From positions 10,081,501 through 10,145,500 of the forward strand of contig NC_059476.1 in NCBI RefSeq assembly GCF_018139145.2: a DNA stretch of 64,000 nt. The letters run 5' to 3'. The DNA is from Gymnogyps californianus (Eukaryota; Chordata; Aves; Accipitriformes; Cathartidae). Every line of letters starts with the position of its first letter. Position 1 is the first letter of the stretch. The notes beneath the pieces are model-generated. The model searched no databases. It was given only the letters and a program-made list of their open reading frames with translations, and was not told the DNA's origin. The translations under genes and the position numbers were made by a program. Below are positions 1 through 35,027 of the stretch, piece after piece.

Positions 1-3000
1 TTATTTGAGTTATGTAGTGTTGCCCAAGTCTTCTGGTCTAGTACTAGGGAAAAGAAGTAGTGATTTGCTTTCACTGGGCAGGTTGAGGATGTCAAGAGTA
101 AACCCATTTTCTAGCTATCTTCTTAAGCTGGCCAAAGGACAAGCATTATCCCTTCTTCTGGTAACGGACAGGGCAAGCTGCACGCTAAACCTGAATTGCA
201 TAGTAAAGGAGATAAATGAAGTTTAATTTACTTTAGTTTGCCATGAGTTCAGAAACCAGAACCAATATGGAAGGTTAGTGAGTATTACAGAGCATTTGAG
301 CAGACTATTGCTTAAGGGTGTTTACTTAGATTTTTATGATGAATTTCCAGTGGAGCTTATCTCAAGAAGGTGCCATATTGAAAAGCAAAATAAAGAGTAA
401 CAGCAGCAATTCTGTGAGTTATGGATCCAGTGCAGTTTGAGAAAGAACCAGGAAATAAGGATCTCAAATTACAATGTAAAGAGAATTGCTCTGAAGCAAT
501 TTCAAGGGGCTTGTTTTCTAGGTAGCTTTTTTCCTGTAAACGTGGACTTTGTTTAGGGGTATGCAGTGTTGCCTTAGCCAGTTTACAGCACAGACTGCAG
601 TGGCAGTGCAACTATATGAGTGCTGAGGTGACATCCATATAAGAGTGGTAGGGACTTCCAGGAACTCGGGCTGCTTGTGTTGGTGTCACCAGATTTTTTG
701 TCACTTAGCTGCTTGCCTGGCCTGGTCATGGTACTTAGGACCCTGCTGACTGCTGGGGTCATCTGCCCATGAGCCATGGAGTGCTTCATCACTCCTTTCC
801 TTTTCCCCCACCTACTCTCTGAAATGCATCTTATCTGTGTTGCAGCTTTGGGTTATTTTGAGACTTTAGTCTCTTACTTAAAGGAAATTTGAGTACTCTG
901 CGGTGATGGCTGTGAAATGGAAGGGGAAGGAGGATGGCTTTGTAAATTTACATTGTACTTCTATTTAAAAATGAGCTTGTTTCATATCCTATAAAACCTG
1001 TCTGGATGCTTTTTACATATCCAGAGGTGAAGACCATACATGGTCTCAGCTGATGATGCGAGAACTGTGTGTTCACTATTTTGTGGATTGCATGTGTACT
1101 TGTTTGGAGAGTAGATGATTCCCTCTTCATCAGTGACTCTGCTACAAGGTCTCTCTTAGGAATGCGGCTATGAGCGAAAAACATCTACCCAAAGATGATA
1201 CAAAACCCTTTCTTGTTGAAAGGAACAAACATAATTGACTGCTACTGGCCATTATATTATGTAATGCATGGCTGAATATGCCTGGTGTCCAGTGAACTGC
1301 ATTTACTGTATTAACTTCTTGTTATTACTCCCCTTGCAGAAGGCTTTGTGCCTCAGAGTCGCTTATCTCAGTGCTCTTCACTTTCAAAACCCACCCTGGT
1401 TTGAACAAGTTTTTGTATATGCACGCACCCATGAAGCATTAGTCCCTCCTTCCCTTTTTTGCCCCTTTCTCTACAGTACGTTTCAGCTTTGTAACTTAAA
1501 TATGTATTTTCTCTTATAGCAGTGATTTTTATTTCTTGGGACCTTGACCATGGCTCTGTTTGCTTACAGAACCACCCCAGGCACACACTTCGGTCATTCT
1601 TTAATCTGTTTATTGTAAAAGAGCGCCATTGTGATAGTTACTAGGTGACAAGGCACATGTTTGGTTTTTTTTTTCCCTTGTTGTTAGTGAATTCTTCTAG
1701 GCAGCCATACCTCAGAAAATGCTTCCTATCATTGTCATTTAATACGTTTCTTTAGATGTCATCTCACATGTATTTTGAAATTGGCTGAAAAAAAAAAGTC
1801 ATTTCCTCCTCCTTGACTATTTACAACATAAGTGTTGATAGCTTGGGTCAAGCTATCTATTTTATGAAATTAAATGCTAGCATTAATAGTACATCTGCTT
1901 AGGAAAGTCTTTTGTAGTCAGGGATTTGAAAGAATCGTGTTTGTGCTCCATTAGAAGATTGAAAAGACAGGCAGTTTGAAATGGCATAATATTGAATTAA
2001 AATGTACCAGATTCTCAGTGCATGCCTGTAATAACAGAATAGCAGGTATAGCTGGGAAAGGTTGTGTTCCTAATTAGATCTGTGCAGACAGTAGGAAGCG
2101 TACAGGGAATTGCTTTCATTGTGAATTACTTTCTAGTGGCTGGGAGTTAGCAGTACTGGAATAGGGGGGAAGATCTTCAACTGGTATAGTGGATAACCTG
2201 ATGGACAGCCAAGAGGTGAGGGCGTCAACAGCTTCCTTAAAAAGTAAGAGTGTATGTACTTTTCAGCAGAGGAAAGAGGAGGATTGACTGTTAGAGAAAC
2301 TGCTTTTCTCCATACCAGTGAATGGACTCGGAAGTGAGAATTTATTGTTAAAGCATGTATGGAAAGGAACAACTTTGATACTCCTTTTTTTCCCCTCCGT
2401 CTTCCTTCTTTATTGCAGCATTTTGTTTCACTTTATAGTGGGTAATGGGCAGAAAGAGGGGGAAGAAAAGAAGAGAGAGGGAGGAAGGGCTTAAATTTTG
2501 ATGTTAAAATGATAGGTCTTAGCTGTCTACTAATGCAGAAAAATACAGAGTTCTTAAGTTTTCAGACAAAGTGTTCTTCCAGTGAAGCTGAACAAACGAC
2601 CTAGTATGGTGGTTCAGTGTAGGTATTGCTTGAAATATTTTTTTATTTGTAATCTAGTTTCTAGATTATCCATTGCTGGCTTGTGTTCTGACATCCATGT
2701 GTTTGATGTTGTGTCTAACAGTATACTTGGAAGAGTGATGCTAAAACAAGAATAATTAAACTTTGTTATTGCATGTGAAAATTAATTCTCATAACCTAAT
2801 TTATCAGAATGTATAGCTGTATTAAAATCAGAATTTGAATTGTAGGAGCATTTGAAATTAGTGGCATGTATCTTCTAGCTGTTAATTGGCTTTTTATTTC
2901 TGCAGGTGATTGCTATGGTTTTAGCGCAGGAACTGAATATTAATGTCTGATTGCATACTTTCATATACAGTTATTTTATATAGTTTAATAAATCTTGGCT

Positions 3001-4318
3001 TGATAAACAGTCAAATTAGTGTTCAAACAAGATATCAATGGCTCTTCTGGAAATTCTATTTTAATTTCACTGTAAAAATTAAATTATAAATAAGTACCTA
3101 ATAACCATAATTATCATAGCAATGATGTAGTACCATTATTACAGTTTTTTACTCCAGGAATCCAACTAACATGATGTAGCATAGTACATCCTCAGCTTGC
3201 AAGAGTGAGACCAAATCTTACATAAAAAGTTACTTGACTTGTCCACTTAGCAGATTGATTTAGTAGAACAGGTTAAGATCTTTGTCCTACATACTGGTAG
3301 TTTGCAGAGCAGGTCTATACTGTTAAAACAGCGAACTATTAAACATTATTTGACTTAATTTTTAAGTAATTTTAAACCTTGAGATAGATTACTTGCAGAC
3401 GATAGAATGTAAATGGAAATGCCCAGATAAATTCCAGTAGCTTGTACATGTTATTCATCTGCAAGTTTTACCTTTTTATATGCAATGATTCTGCAAGATT
3501 TTTTTATGTGTTCATAACTTCGTATCTATGAATAGCCCCTGAGGCCAGGGCTGAACAAACACTTAGAATGACTGCTACTGAAGGTAGCTAGAAGAAATAT
3601 TTTTTTCTTCTTTTTTGGGCATGTTACAGGACCACGTATTGAGGTTTTTTATGTTCTCCCTAGATAATCAATACTTATGTTCTATCACATACTTCACTGA
3701 AGAGCTTAAATGAATGATTGTCACATTTGTTCTATTTTTGTCATTTGATTAGCAGTTAATAGAGGATATTTCTATTGGGTAACAAAGAAAGTGAACGAAA
3801 AAGATACTATTTCCTGAGTCTTTGCTTTCCCTTACATACCTGTGAGACATTTCTGCCTTGAAAAGTTGGTGTGCTGTCCACTCAATTGTATCAGCAGGCT
3901 CTCTGCTCCCTGCTTTTGATTCCAGTCAGTTGTGCTATCAGCAATTTAGCAGATAAGTACATCTCACTTGCAGTAGTATGAGAAATGGTTGCAACCCTTG
4001 CCAGTGCTAGCCTTTAATGTTGTGTGTCCCGTGGCTGCAGTTTAACTACTTCTCCAAGTACTAATGTAATATTTAAAATGGACATAATATATGCTGATGC
4101 AGATGTAAACTTACTTTTCCTCATTATCTCATGGTATTCATAAAAATTATGCATGCTCCTTGCTTCTTTGAAGAACACATCTATGATGAGAAAAACAGTA
4201 TCTGTTTTTTAAAAAAAGAAGAAGCAAAATTTTGTTTTTGCAGGGTAAAACTTGTCTATATTCTGATGTAGATATGCAGAGAGGTGTTTTGCTTGTGCAG
4301 ACTGGGCCCATGGAGTCA

Positions 4319-4908
4319 TGTCGTGGTTTAACCCCAGCCAGCAACTCAGCACCATGCAGCCACTCACCCCACCCCCCAACCAGTGGGATGGGAAGGAGGA
4401 TCGGGGAAAAAAGTAAAACTCGTGGGTTGAGATAAGAACAGTTTAATAACTAAAGTAAAATAAGATATACTACTAACTAAGAATAATAAAAATATAATAA
4501 TAGTTGTAATGAAAAGGAATAAAACAAAAAAAGGAAATAACACGCAAGAAAAGACAAGTGATGCACAATGCAATTGCTCACCACCTGCTGACCGATGCCC
4601 CAGCAGCGATCCACCCCTCCTGGCCAACTCCCCTCAGTTTATATACTGGGCATGACATTCTATGGTATGGAATACCCCTTTGGCTAGTTCAGGTCAGCTG
4701 TCCTGGCTCTGCTCCCTCCCAGCTTCTTGCACATCTGCTTGCTGGCAGAGCATGGGAAACTGAAAAATCCTTGACTTAGGATAAGCACTACTTAGCAACA
4801 ACTAAAACATCAGCATGTTACCAACATTATTCTCACACTAAATCCAAAACACAGCACTGTACCAGCTACCAAGAAGAAAATTAACTCTGTCCAGCCGAAA
4901 CCAGGACA
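4319..4908 (-). mobile_element. Solo LTR 1 (avian ERVL-like family), antisense to CCDC186
   Basis: On the + strand it reads TGTCGTGGTTTAACCCC through CCGAAACCAGGACA, which is the LTR in reverse with TG...CA ends. Read on the minus strand it has a TATATAA box (4639-4645) and an ATTAAA poly(A) signal (4442-4447). The flanks AGTCA and GTCCA do not match as a clean duplication, so the target site has decayed. No gag, pol or env internal sequence is present. It is close in sequence to LTR 5. Confidence 0.88.
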
Positions 4909-7900
4909 GTCCATTATTGCTGTAAAGGAAGCTTGGCTGAGCTGTGTTTGTGTTCCTCATTCTCTGCTACTGACATCACCAGGTTTTGAATTGATGCGTT
5001 TCCACTTGCTTTGCTTTGTATTTCTGCATTGCAGGGAAACACAGACGGCTGTCTCCTTAGCTTTAGAATAGGGGCAGGAACGCGGGGCAAGGGTGTAGGG
5101 GTGTTTAGTGTGTCAAACTAATTGTGAGCTGTAAAACAGAGGAGGACTGGTCAAACCAGTTGTGTGAGTGCTAAAGAGTCCTGTCACAGCAGCAGAAAGT
5201 GTTATAAGCCAGTGACAGAAAGCTTTTCACATGCCACACTAGATGTGTGGCAGTTTCACAAGATGGCTTGTTTTTCAAGGTATGCAGACAGGCAAGCTTG
5301 GGCTGGGCTAATCTCAAAATGGTACTTTCAGAAGTTCCTATCCTGGGTGTTTTAAGTTGACTTGGGAGTGATTACATTCTCCTGTGGCATCGGCAGCAGA
5401 AGGGACATACACTGTGAGGGTAAGACAAAGATTACATGGAGGGTACTGAGGAGCAAGATGCTTTTGCCATACTGTTCAGATTATGATCAACCCTGAAGAA
5501 GAAGCAGAGCAAATGGTTGAAGGTAGAAGCTTAGCAAAACAGTGCAAGAAGGTTGGCCAGTGCTCACCTGGCACTTTGCTGTCACTCAAGGTGCTGCATG
5601 CTGACCTACCATGATTTGCTTGTCTGATGCATTAACAAGATACCATTACATAAAACAGTTGATCTCCTTGAGTCAGGATTTGCCTTTTATGATTGCTTTT
5701 GACGCACTCTGAAGACATCATAAAAGACACTAAGGTATTTTGTTTTCTTAGTGCAGTATTTTGTAAGAGAGCGATACCATAACCTTATTACTTCCCTGAT
5801 TTTGGAAGAGTTGCTTATAAGGATGGGTAGGATAATGGAAGTTGGATATAAAACCTGAAAAGACATGGAGCTGCTGTCAAATGTGTACCTGGTGTCCAAA
5901 TATTATCTGGGACTTGCTGTATTTCTATGTTTGATGTGAAACAGTCAAATACTAGCATGTTTCATTTCAACTAGCTACTGCTAGACTGGCAATGTTGATC
6001 TTTCTGAGCTACTTTCACACAAAACCTTTTGCTTACAAAGCAGGAGCCTTTTCTTTAGTTTTCTGTCTCTGGCCTTATAAAGGAGGTATCTGCTATATTC
6101 AGTTGCCTGAGGTAGGCACAACAAACTTTGGATATTCAAGAGACATTTGAATATCATGACGAATTGCATTGACAGTTGCTCCACATGATTCTTTATGTGG
6201 ATATTTCTGATGTGAAGATAAATTGTGATCCTATGACAAATTGTTAAGTTTTATTTCTGTTTAAAAGTTAGTACTTAGAACATGAAAACTAGTACTAACC
6301 AGCAGCAGCAGGGAAAAAAATACCTGCTCAGGTTGTGAACAGATTCAGATAGATTTGGGCAGATAGAGCTAAAATCCAGTGTATTGGAATTGGAAAGGCT
6401 GTGAACATTCTTAATGTAGTAAATTATATTCTGGGTACCACTGAAAATTAGAGTAGGTCTGCAGGGAACACTGAATCATCATAATTTACTTTTCATGCTT
6501 TAACCGATTTGTATAGTCACTATTCAAATTCCCCATGCATTTGATACAAAACCTACACTTTATATATGATTGATATTAAGTGTAAGATATTATGGATATC
6601 GAGTTGGTGGCATTTTATTGCTCTGCAACTAATTGAGTTATGCAAATAGTTGTATTTCTACTTCCACATAGATTAATCTTTCTAACACTAATTCACAGTA
6701 CTATTTACAGAAGGAAGTAACACAGTAAGATAAAAACTTAGTATCCTTCCCACTGTACGGTCTTAACAGGGCTGTATTTCTCACATGTTGCTTTCATATG
6801 AAGAGAATACCATCCAGTTTGCTGACTGGACTGGAGATTTTAGGTATGGTAACCAACATGTTCGCATATCTGATTTTACCGCTTCTTTTCTTGTGGGAGT
6901 GGTGAACTGCAGCAGCTGAGCAGTGATGAGCAGCTTTGAGGCAGTAATACATCAAACAACTGTACATTTTTGGGGTTTTATAACACTTTAGAAAAGGCTT
7001 AAAATGAGCCAAAAAACCCCTCTGATCATTCCAGAGCAAGTGTCAGCAAGAACTTAGACTAGAGTAACTGCTATAGAGAAAAATTGTACCTCAGCGTTAT
7101 ACAGTCTCTTTCTACAGCTGAGCGTGTGGATTATAATTTACTTATGACAAGAGGGAACACATACTAAAAGGTGAGCTTCTCTTCCCTCTTAACTGCATCA
7201 TTTGCAAATTATCTTATGGTTATTAACTGTGTTAAATGCCCAGTCTCAAAACATTGATTTTTTTAACAGCTTTTTAATTAAGTAGGAACTAGTGTGTTCT
7301 GCTACTATCAAACTGCATGCTTTTTTTTGCAGTTATTGAGATCGTCAGTGGAGGTTGTTTCTTTTGTTTGTTTTATTTTAGAATAACAGAAGTACATTGT
7401 GAACTTTAGCAGAAGTTATCAAGAGCAATTGTTTTGGCTGCACAAACCAAGTGGATGTATTTGTTGGCTCCAGTGTTGACCTAAGCATAAATCCTTTGAA
7501 GCAAAGGGAATCAGGGATTTTATTAATATCAAGAGGAGATCTGTTTGTAAAATGGGGAGTCCTTGTAAAAGTTTCACAGTGTATATAAACTCTCACATTC
7601 ACCATCTCTATTCTCATTTGTAGCTCTCCTTACAAATTGCTTTCTGATTCCTATTGATTTTTACTGGTTTAGGGGCTATAGCATTGAGGTTTTTTGCTTT
7701 GAAACCAAAAAGGAAAAGTGGTTTGCTTGTTACTTAAAAAACGTATAGTTGTCATTTGATGACTTGTGACTGTTGTGCATTGTGACATGTTTCCTTTCAT
7801 ACTTTCAGCCTTATGCTCAGTTTTCCTTATGCTTTCCTCTTGTTGATTAACTGGCAGTTGTAGCCCAACTGTTGGTTTCAGATACTAGTGGTAGGTTTTT

Positions 7901-8182
7901 CATTTGATGGTATTTCCTGGTAGAAACAATTGGGCTGAGGCTGCTGCTTTTTTCCTTACCTGATTTTTATACCTAATAGTGAAAGGTGATAGTGGTAGCA
8001 ATTAGTCACAGACCTAATGGGATTCATGCATCCTTCTGTTTTAACACTGTAAGCCTCAGTACTAAGTGTTGGTTAATAAGGCAGGACTCTGGAGGAGTGG
8101 AGCCAAGCAGCACAAAGAGTTTCCTTTCAGACTGAGTCCAAGTGCAGAGCCTGGAGCATGTAGCTGAATGACTCAGACTGTG

Positions 8183-8761
8183 TGTCCTGATTTCAGCTGG
8201 GATAGAGTTAATTTTCTTCCTACTAGCTGGTATAGTGTTATGTTTTGGATTTGGTATGAGAATGATGTTGATAACACACTGATGTTTTTAGTTGGTGCTA
8301 AGTAGTGTTTATACTAAATCAAAGACTTTTCAGCTTCTCATGCCCTGCCAGCGAGGAGGCTGGAGGGGCACAAGAAGTTGGGAGGGGACACAGCCAGGAC
8401 AGCTGACCCAAACTGGCCGAAGGAATATTCTATACCATATGACGTCATGCCCAGTATATAAACTGGGGGGAGTTGGCTGGGAGGGGTGGATCGCTGCTCA
8501 GGAACTAACTGGGCATCAGTTGGCGAGCGATGAGCAATTGCATTGTGTATCACTTGTTTTGTATATTCTAATTCTTCTATTATTATTGTAATTTTATTAT
8601 TATTATCATTATTTTTTTTCCTTTCTGTCCTACTAAACTGTCTTGATCTCAACCCATGAGTTTGTTTTTTCTTTTCGATCTTCTCCCCCATCCAACTGGG
8701 TGGGGGTAGTGAGTGAGCGGCTGCGTCGTGCTTAGTTGCCAGCTGGGGTTAAACCACGACA
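8183..8761 (+). mobile_element. Solo LTR 2 (avian ERVL-like family), sense to CCDC186
   Basis: It runs from TGTCCTGATTTCAGCTGGG to TTAAACCACGACA and is flanked by a perfect 5-bp duplication CTGTG (8178-8182, 8762-8766). It contains a perfect cAMP-response element TGACGTCA (8440-8447) just upstream of TATATAA (8455-8461), and an AT-rich trinucleotide stretch near 8577-8615. It is more diverged from the other copies and has no internal viral genes. Confidence 0.93.
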
Positions 8762-9540
8762 CTGTGTAAGAGAAAGCTAAACAAATGAGAAAGCAAGTAT
8801 GAAAACAAGCTTGATGTTGCAAGATGGCAAGGTTGCTGCTTCATTTGAGATAATTGTTGGAATAGCAGAGTTGAATTTCTAAACAAAAAATTTGCCTTGT
8901 TTTTAAAAAGTCTAATTTATCCAGTATCAGGAGTTAGGGTTGCATCTAAAAGTTATGACTGCTGTAATGAATTTCTCCTAATTGAAATGATATAAGGGCT
9001 TCTTGTGCTTGCTAAAAATGCGAGCAGTCTTTCCAGACACCTGACCACCTGGGATTCCTGAAAAAGAAGATACAGCATTATACCCAGGCTCTTCCATAAG
9101 TGTTCAGGCTATTTGGATCTCAATATGGTGTCCTTCTAGTAGAACACTTCCTAAATAGCTTTTCAACTCCTCAAATGTTTGCTCTGCAAGCTACTTTTTG
9201 AGAGTGCAAATCTGCTGCAGACCATCTGTGCTCTTCCAGCAGGGGATTTCGGGTGTTTGAAAGCAGATGGGAAAAGAGAATTTCACCCCCATCCTCCTCC
9301 AGCCCCTTCCTTTAGGTTGCTGGGTACAGATACATTTTGCTGTATGGGTGGTGAGTGAGGACATGACGGTAAGGAAGTTGAATATTCTGGCTGGATGAGG
9401 GAGTCGCCCTATGTTGTAAAAATGAGTAAGTTGACATATTGTTGCTTTCAAATAATATATATGAAAATACGAGCTGTAAGGCTCTAGATTCTTTCTTTTT
9501 TTTTTTGTTATTTTATGTCTGAAGTGTTTTTCAGAGGTGA

Positions 9541-10106
9541 TGTCCTGGTTTCAGCTGGGACAGAGTTAACTCTCTTCTTAGTAGCTGGTACAGTGCTGTG
9601 TTTTGGATTAGTGTGAGAATGATGTTGATAACACGCTGATGTTTTAGTTGTCGCTAAGTAGCGCTTATCTTAAGCCAAGGACTTTCCAGTTTCCCATACT
9701 CTGCCAGCAAGCAGGTGTGCAAGAAGCTGGGAGGGAGCAGAGCTGGCGCAGCTGACCCAAACTAGCCAAAGGGGTATTCCATACCATGGAATGTCATGCC
9801 CAGTATATAAACTGGGGGGAGTTGGCCGGGAGGTGCAGATCGCGTCTCTGACATCGGTCAGTGGGTGGTGAGCAATTGCATTGTGCATCACTGGTTTCTT
9901 TTCTTATTTCTTTTTTTTTGTTGTTGTATTCTTTTTGCAATTATTATTATTAGTTAGTAGTGTATTTTTATTTTTACTTTAGTTATTAAGCTGCTCTTAT
10001 CTCAACCCACGAGTTTTACTTTTTTTTCCTTTCCTCCTCCTCACCCCACTGGGAGGGGGAAGCGGCTGCATGGTGCTGAGTTGCTGGCTGGGATTAAACG
10101 ACGACA
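9541..10106 (+). mobile_element. Solo LTR 3 (avian ERVL-like family), sense, just upstream of exon 2
   Basis: It runs from TGTCCTGGTTTCAGCTGGG to TTAAACGACGACA. The flanks GGTGA (9536-9540) and AGTGA (10107-10111) form a 4/5 target duplication. TATATAA lies at 9804-9810. Its own duplication shows it inserted independently of LTR 2, 779 bp upstream, rather than forming one provirus with it. The element ends 326 bp before the exon 2 acceptor boundary. Confidence 0.92.
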
Positions 10107-10446
10107 AGTGATTACTTGGAATTTTGGTGGATTTAAATGATAGAATTATTAATTCTAAAAAGCTCTGCTTTTTTTTATTGTCTTGGCATTTACTATCCCA
10201 CTACTTCCTGTTTGCTGTCCTTGATTTCTCACCTTCTTTTAGAAAAACTTGTATTGGAGCGTTTACGTAAAAGTCAGGCTGGAAGATCAACAACCTCTGC
10301 ATTACACTGATGTATCTAAATATTTTTGCCCTTTGAATTTTACTTTCCAGTAGCCTTTCTTTCCCCTCTCTCAATCTCTTTTCGTTTTGATTTTGAATAT
10401 AATACGTTGTGTAATATGAATTCTACTTCTAGATTTCCAAAGGAAA

Positions 10447-31600
<21,154 letters not shown>

Positions 31601-31977
31601 CTAAAACTTTTATGGAATAACCAACATGAAGATGCAGAAAAGGCAGGTGCTACAGACCACTGTTTTTTACATTTTTCCTGACATTTGATCGCCTGCCAGC
31701 ACAAGCATCCGGTATTTTGCATATACAGCCTTTAACCATACAGGCTGTCCTTACTCGTGTGAGAGATCTACAGGGTTTGGCATCAGTGTGGTTCTGTCTA
31801 CTCAATACCAGCCTGAGGTGCTGCTGAATTTTACTACACACCAGATTTATCTAAATCTTTTATTTGAAATGACATACAGATGCTTTGCAGTGCATACTAT
31901 GTTTTGAGTGAGTTGCAGTGCGATTTTGATTTCTGCACTGTATAATTAATCAGTCTCTTAATGATGGAGCTTGAAAA

Positions 31978-31983
31978 AATAAA
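31978..31983 (+). terminator. proximal poly(A) signal AATAAA
   Basis: The hexamer lies 378 bp after the stop codon. A T-rich stretch follows within 30 bp. It would give a short 3' UTR isoform. Confidence 0.5.
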
Positions 31984-32368
31984 ACCAATTATGTCTTAGT
32001 TGCTATTGAACATATCCAGTGTTACTGAGCTTTAAGGGCTTTCAGACATTATTTCCTTTCTTGCATATTATTTCTGATATTTAGGTTGATTAAGCATTTT
32101 TGACATACGCATGGAAAAATGCTTTGTCACAAAATTTTGGTTTTTAAGTGGTGGCCATGATACTGCGTATTTTCTGCTTTAGATTAACATTCAACTAGCT
32201 AGTTTCTTTATTCGAAAGAAGTGAAACAACAGTAAAACTAAGGGGTTAAGCTTTCTGACTCAGTTGTTGAGTATATGTAATTGAAACAAATGTCAATTCA
32301 GCAAATCCTGTAAACCCTTGATCTTTAGACACATGGATCTAAAGAAATCTGATATCAGATAATTGGTT

Positions 32369-32374
32369 AATAAA
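32369..32374 (+). terminator. second proximal poly(A) signal AATAAA
   Basis: The hexamer is followed by a T-rich and TG-containing segment (GTTCTCTGGCCTTCTG). It is a possible alternative cleavage site about 770 bp after the stop. Confidence 0.35.
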
Positions 32375-35006
32375 GTTCTCTGGCCTTCTGCATAACTAAA
32401 AGCATTTAAAAAGTAGGAGTTTTAACTGCCCATTGTTACATATGTACAGGTATACATCGTGATTGCATCTGTTTTCAGATGATCAGAAAATCTGTTTTCA
32501 AAGACAAATGGAAGCTAACTAAATTTTCTCATTAACTGTGGCTAGACCAGCTATTGAAAGTAATAGTAGGAAATGGGAAATATATCTAAATGAGATTTTA
32601 ATCTATTGGTTGGACTGTGAAAGTCGCACAAATTTCTGTGCCACTCCTTAATTTTACTGTTGTGAAAATTAGTTAGTCAAAATGGCACGAACCAAGAACT
32701 GTTATTTAGTCCTTCAGTGGCTGAGAGGGTGATGGAGGAAGAGTATCAAGGTGACAAGATTCTGGTTAGTCACAACATCATGTTCACATTTTAATTCCAG
32801 GGTAAGTAATTTACAGGATCTGAAATATCTCTATTCCAGCAGTAAATGCATAGATTTCTGTATTTATTGCCTTTTGACCAAAATTAATTGACCAGATCAC
32901 GGTGTAAATATATACTTTGGGTTTTTATTAAATACTTGAACTTCCGTACATTTACAATAGCAATGCTTTAGCTATTTTAATTAGAAAGGATACTTGGGGC
33001 GGGGGGGGAAATCTATCTTACCACAGGCACCATTTGCGTCATACACAAAACAAGGAGTCTGAATCTGGCAGCGCACAGGAGGATAATTTATCAAAGCATC
33101 TGGTGACTTAGGGGTGTGTACTCCGTTTTCAGGTGCCACTGAGTCACTTCAGCTTTGTAATGAACCAACTTGAGCAAAAGGGCCTGATTCGGTTTGAGTA
33201 GTTTGATTCAAGACAGTGAGACTTCCTTTTTACTTTAAAGATAGGCATCTCTGAATGTCCTTGCGGGATCAAGACCTGGTTTGTGGTCCAGAGAGCTTCA
33301 GGAGTCTTGGATGGCAGGTCCCTTCAGTGTCAAAGGTTTAAGTATTTCTTTAGAAAGGGAGGATGGAAACAAATTATTTAAAACCCGACCGAGCATTGTA
33401 GAAACTGTGAGCCTTTAATCTGGGTGGGTTTTAATACATATATTTTTCTAATTCCTGAGAGCAATGGTTATCTGAAGTGTTAGGGAATTTGGACCAGTCC
33501 AGTCATGGGACTACCTCTGCTTTACTGTTGTTTAAGTGATGTGAAGAGGAAAATACCTGGCTCTGCTGAAACAGATTTGTCACCAGCTTCCAGGAAGTGA
33601 ACAGGCAGGTGTTCGTGACTGAACTAGACCTTCTGCTGAAAGAAAGTATTTAGAACAATTTGCATGTCAAAACATAGCTTAGCTCTTGTATGTTTGTGTT
33701 TTCATGCTTTAATGTACCAGATCTCTGGATATTTTCAAGCATTCAGCTGAATGACTCCAGTATTTTAGATACCATGTTAATATTGTAATCATTTAATATA
33801 TGTTCTCCAGGTGTACAACGTGAATGAAGGAGAGGTGTGGTGCAGATGGAATAAGTGCAATGACATTGTGGAAATTCTTATTTCTTTTTGGCATGGTTGT
33901 TTCTCCTCTTAAGTTATTTGAGAAACCTAGTTAGCTGTCCTTCTGCCCTGCTGGAAATGCTGCTTCCTCTCTGTAGCACTAGTAACTTCTCAGACTTTTT
34001 TTCTTGGTTATGGAGACACACAAAGCAGCCAAAATACCACATTGTTTATTGTGCACGGTATTTTCATGGACCAAAGTCATCTTCTACAGGCGTTACTTTA
34101 AACGTACCTGTTACGAGATGGAAATTTCATCCAATCTGACTCCCTATCCAGTAAGCCCCAAATGTGATGAATACATGACAGGGTCAGCCAGCAACTTTGC
34201 TTAATGATGTTGTCATTTCTGAGAGGCAGTGGTATATTAGCCATAAAAATGTTGCTGGCAAGCCACCTGCCTGTTGTTTCCATGGGGTAGATTGTCAGGA
34301 GTGCAGTATTGTTGGTGCAGGTAATGAGAACGCTTCCTGTGAAAAGGTGTGCTTCTGTGGGGTGGCTCACACAGGTGAGCACCACCTGGTGCAGAGCGGG
34401 TGCGAGGCTTGCGTAGCAATCGTGTTTCACTTACCCTTGTTTTGGAAACTTTGTATGATGAACCTGAGATTGAAAACTGTCCTCAGATAAACTGATAAAC
34501 TAATTTTGAACGCAGCCTGGAGCAGTTAGCTACATAGCTGTCATTGAAATTCAGTATCCATTAGAAGTGTAATTGCCACAGACTGCTTTTGAAAATTCCA
34601 AGCTTGTAGCTAGTTGTGTGCTACAGGCTTAAACATCTGTTTCTTAAATACTCAGGGTGCTCTTTTAATTCAAACATCGCACATCCAGATGTTGTTTAGA
34701 GGCCCTACAGGAAAGCTGCCTATGCTTTTCCACCCTCTGTAAAATCCAGCACTGTCATTGTCTAAAGCCAGACCCTGTGAACTGAAGAATACCATTTTCT
34801 GCTATAGAAATCACTAGCTTTCTGCCACATAGACTTGTGCAATATCTTTAATTTTAGTCTCCAGAAAACAGTGGAGATTGATTTGTTCCTCAGATATGTT
34901 CTCATCATCTTCACTTGTTGCTGGCAACACCTGCAGTATCTCCAGCTCCTAAAACTGAAGTTACTCTCTCGAAATATTTTTCATTACAACGTTTTGGTTC
35001 ATAACT

Positions 35007-35027
35007 AAAAAAAAAAAAAAAAAAAAA
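35007..35027 (+). repeat. A21 homopolymer in the CCDC186 3' UTR
   Basis: Twenty-one A without a poly(A) signal hexamer 10-30 bp upstream. It is a simple repeat, not a transcript end. Confidence 0.9.

Larger units (their letters stand above)
1..10432 (+). other. CCDC186: Probable CCDC186 intron 1 (no coding sequence seen)
   Basis: This stretch is uniformly AT-rich with no CpG cluster, promoter or coding exon I can defend. It ends at the acceptor of exon 2, so it is most simply intron 1, with the non-coding first exon upstream of the window. It holds three solo LTRs (4319-4908, 8183-8761, 9541-10106). The short open frames here are chance or lie inside the LTRs. Confidence 0.6.

Noticed and set aside
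4364..4779. Open frames on both strands over LTR 1, and equivalents at 8292-8691, 9670-9891, 18926-19308 and 28391-28660
   Set aside because: They lie wholly within solo LTRs, and the same frames recur because the LTR sequence recurs (for example the MHNAIAHH-like peptide). They encode no retroviral protein.
8183..10106. LTR 2 and LTR 3 as the two ends of one shortened provirus
   Set aside because: They differ considerably and each has its own target duplication (CTGTG; GGTGA/AGTGA), and the 779 bp between them shows no viral coding sequence.
1..10432. CCDC186 promoter and first exon within the window
   Set aside because: No CpG-rich segment, initiator context or suitable donor stands out; the sequence is evenly AT-rich.
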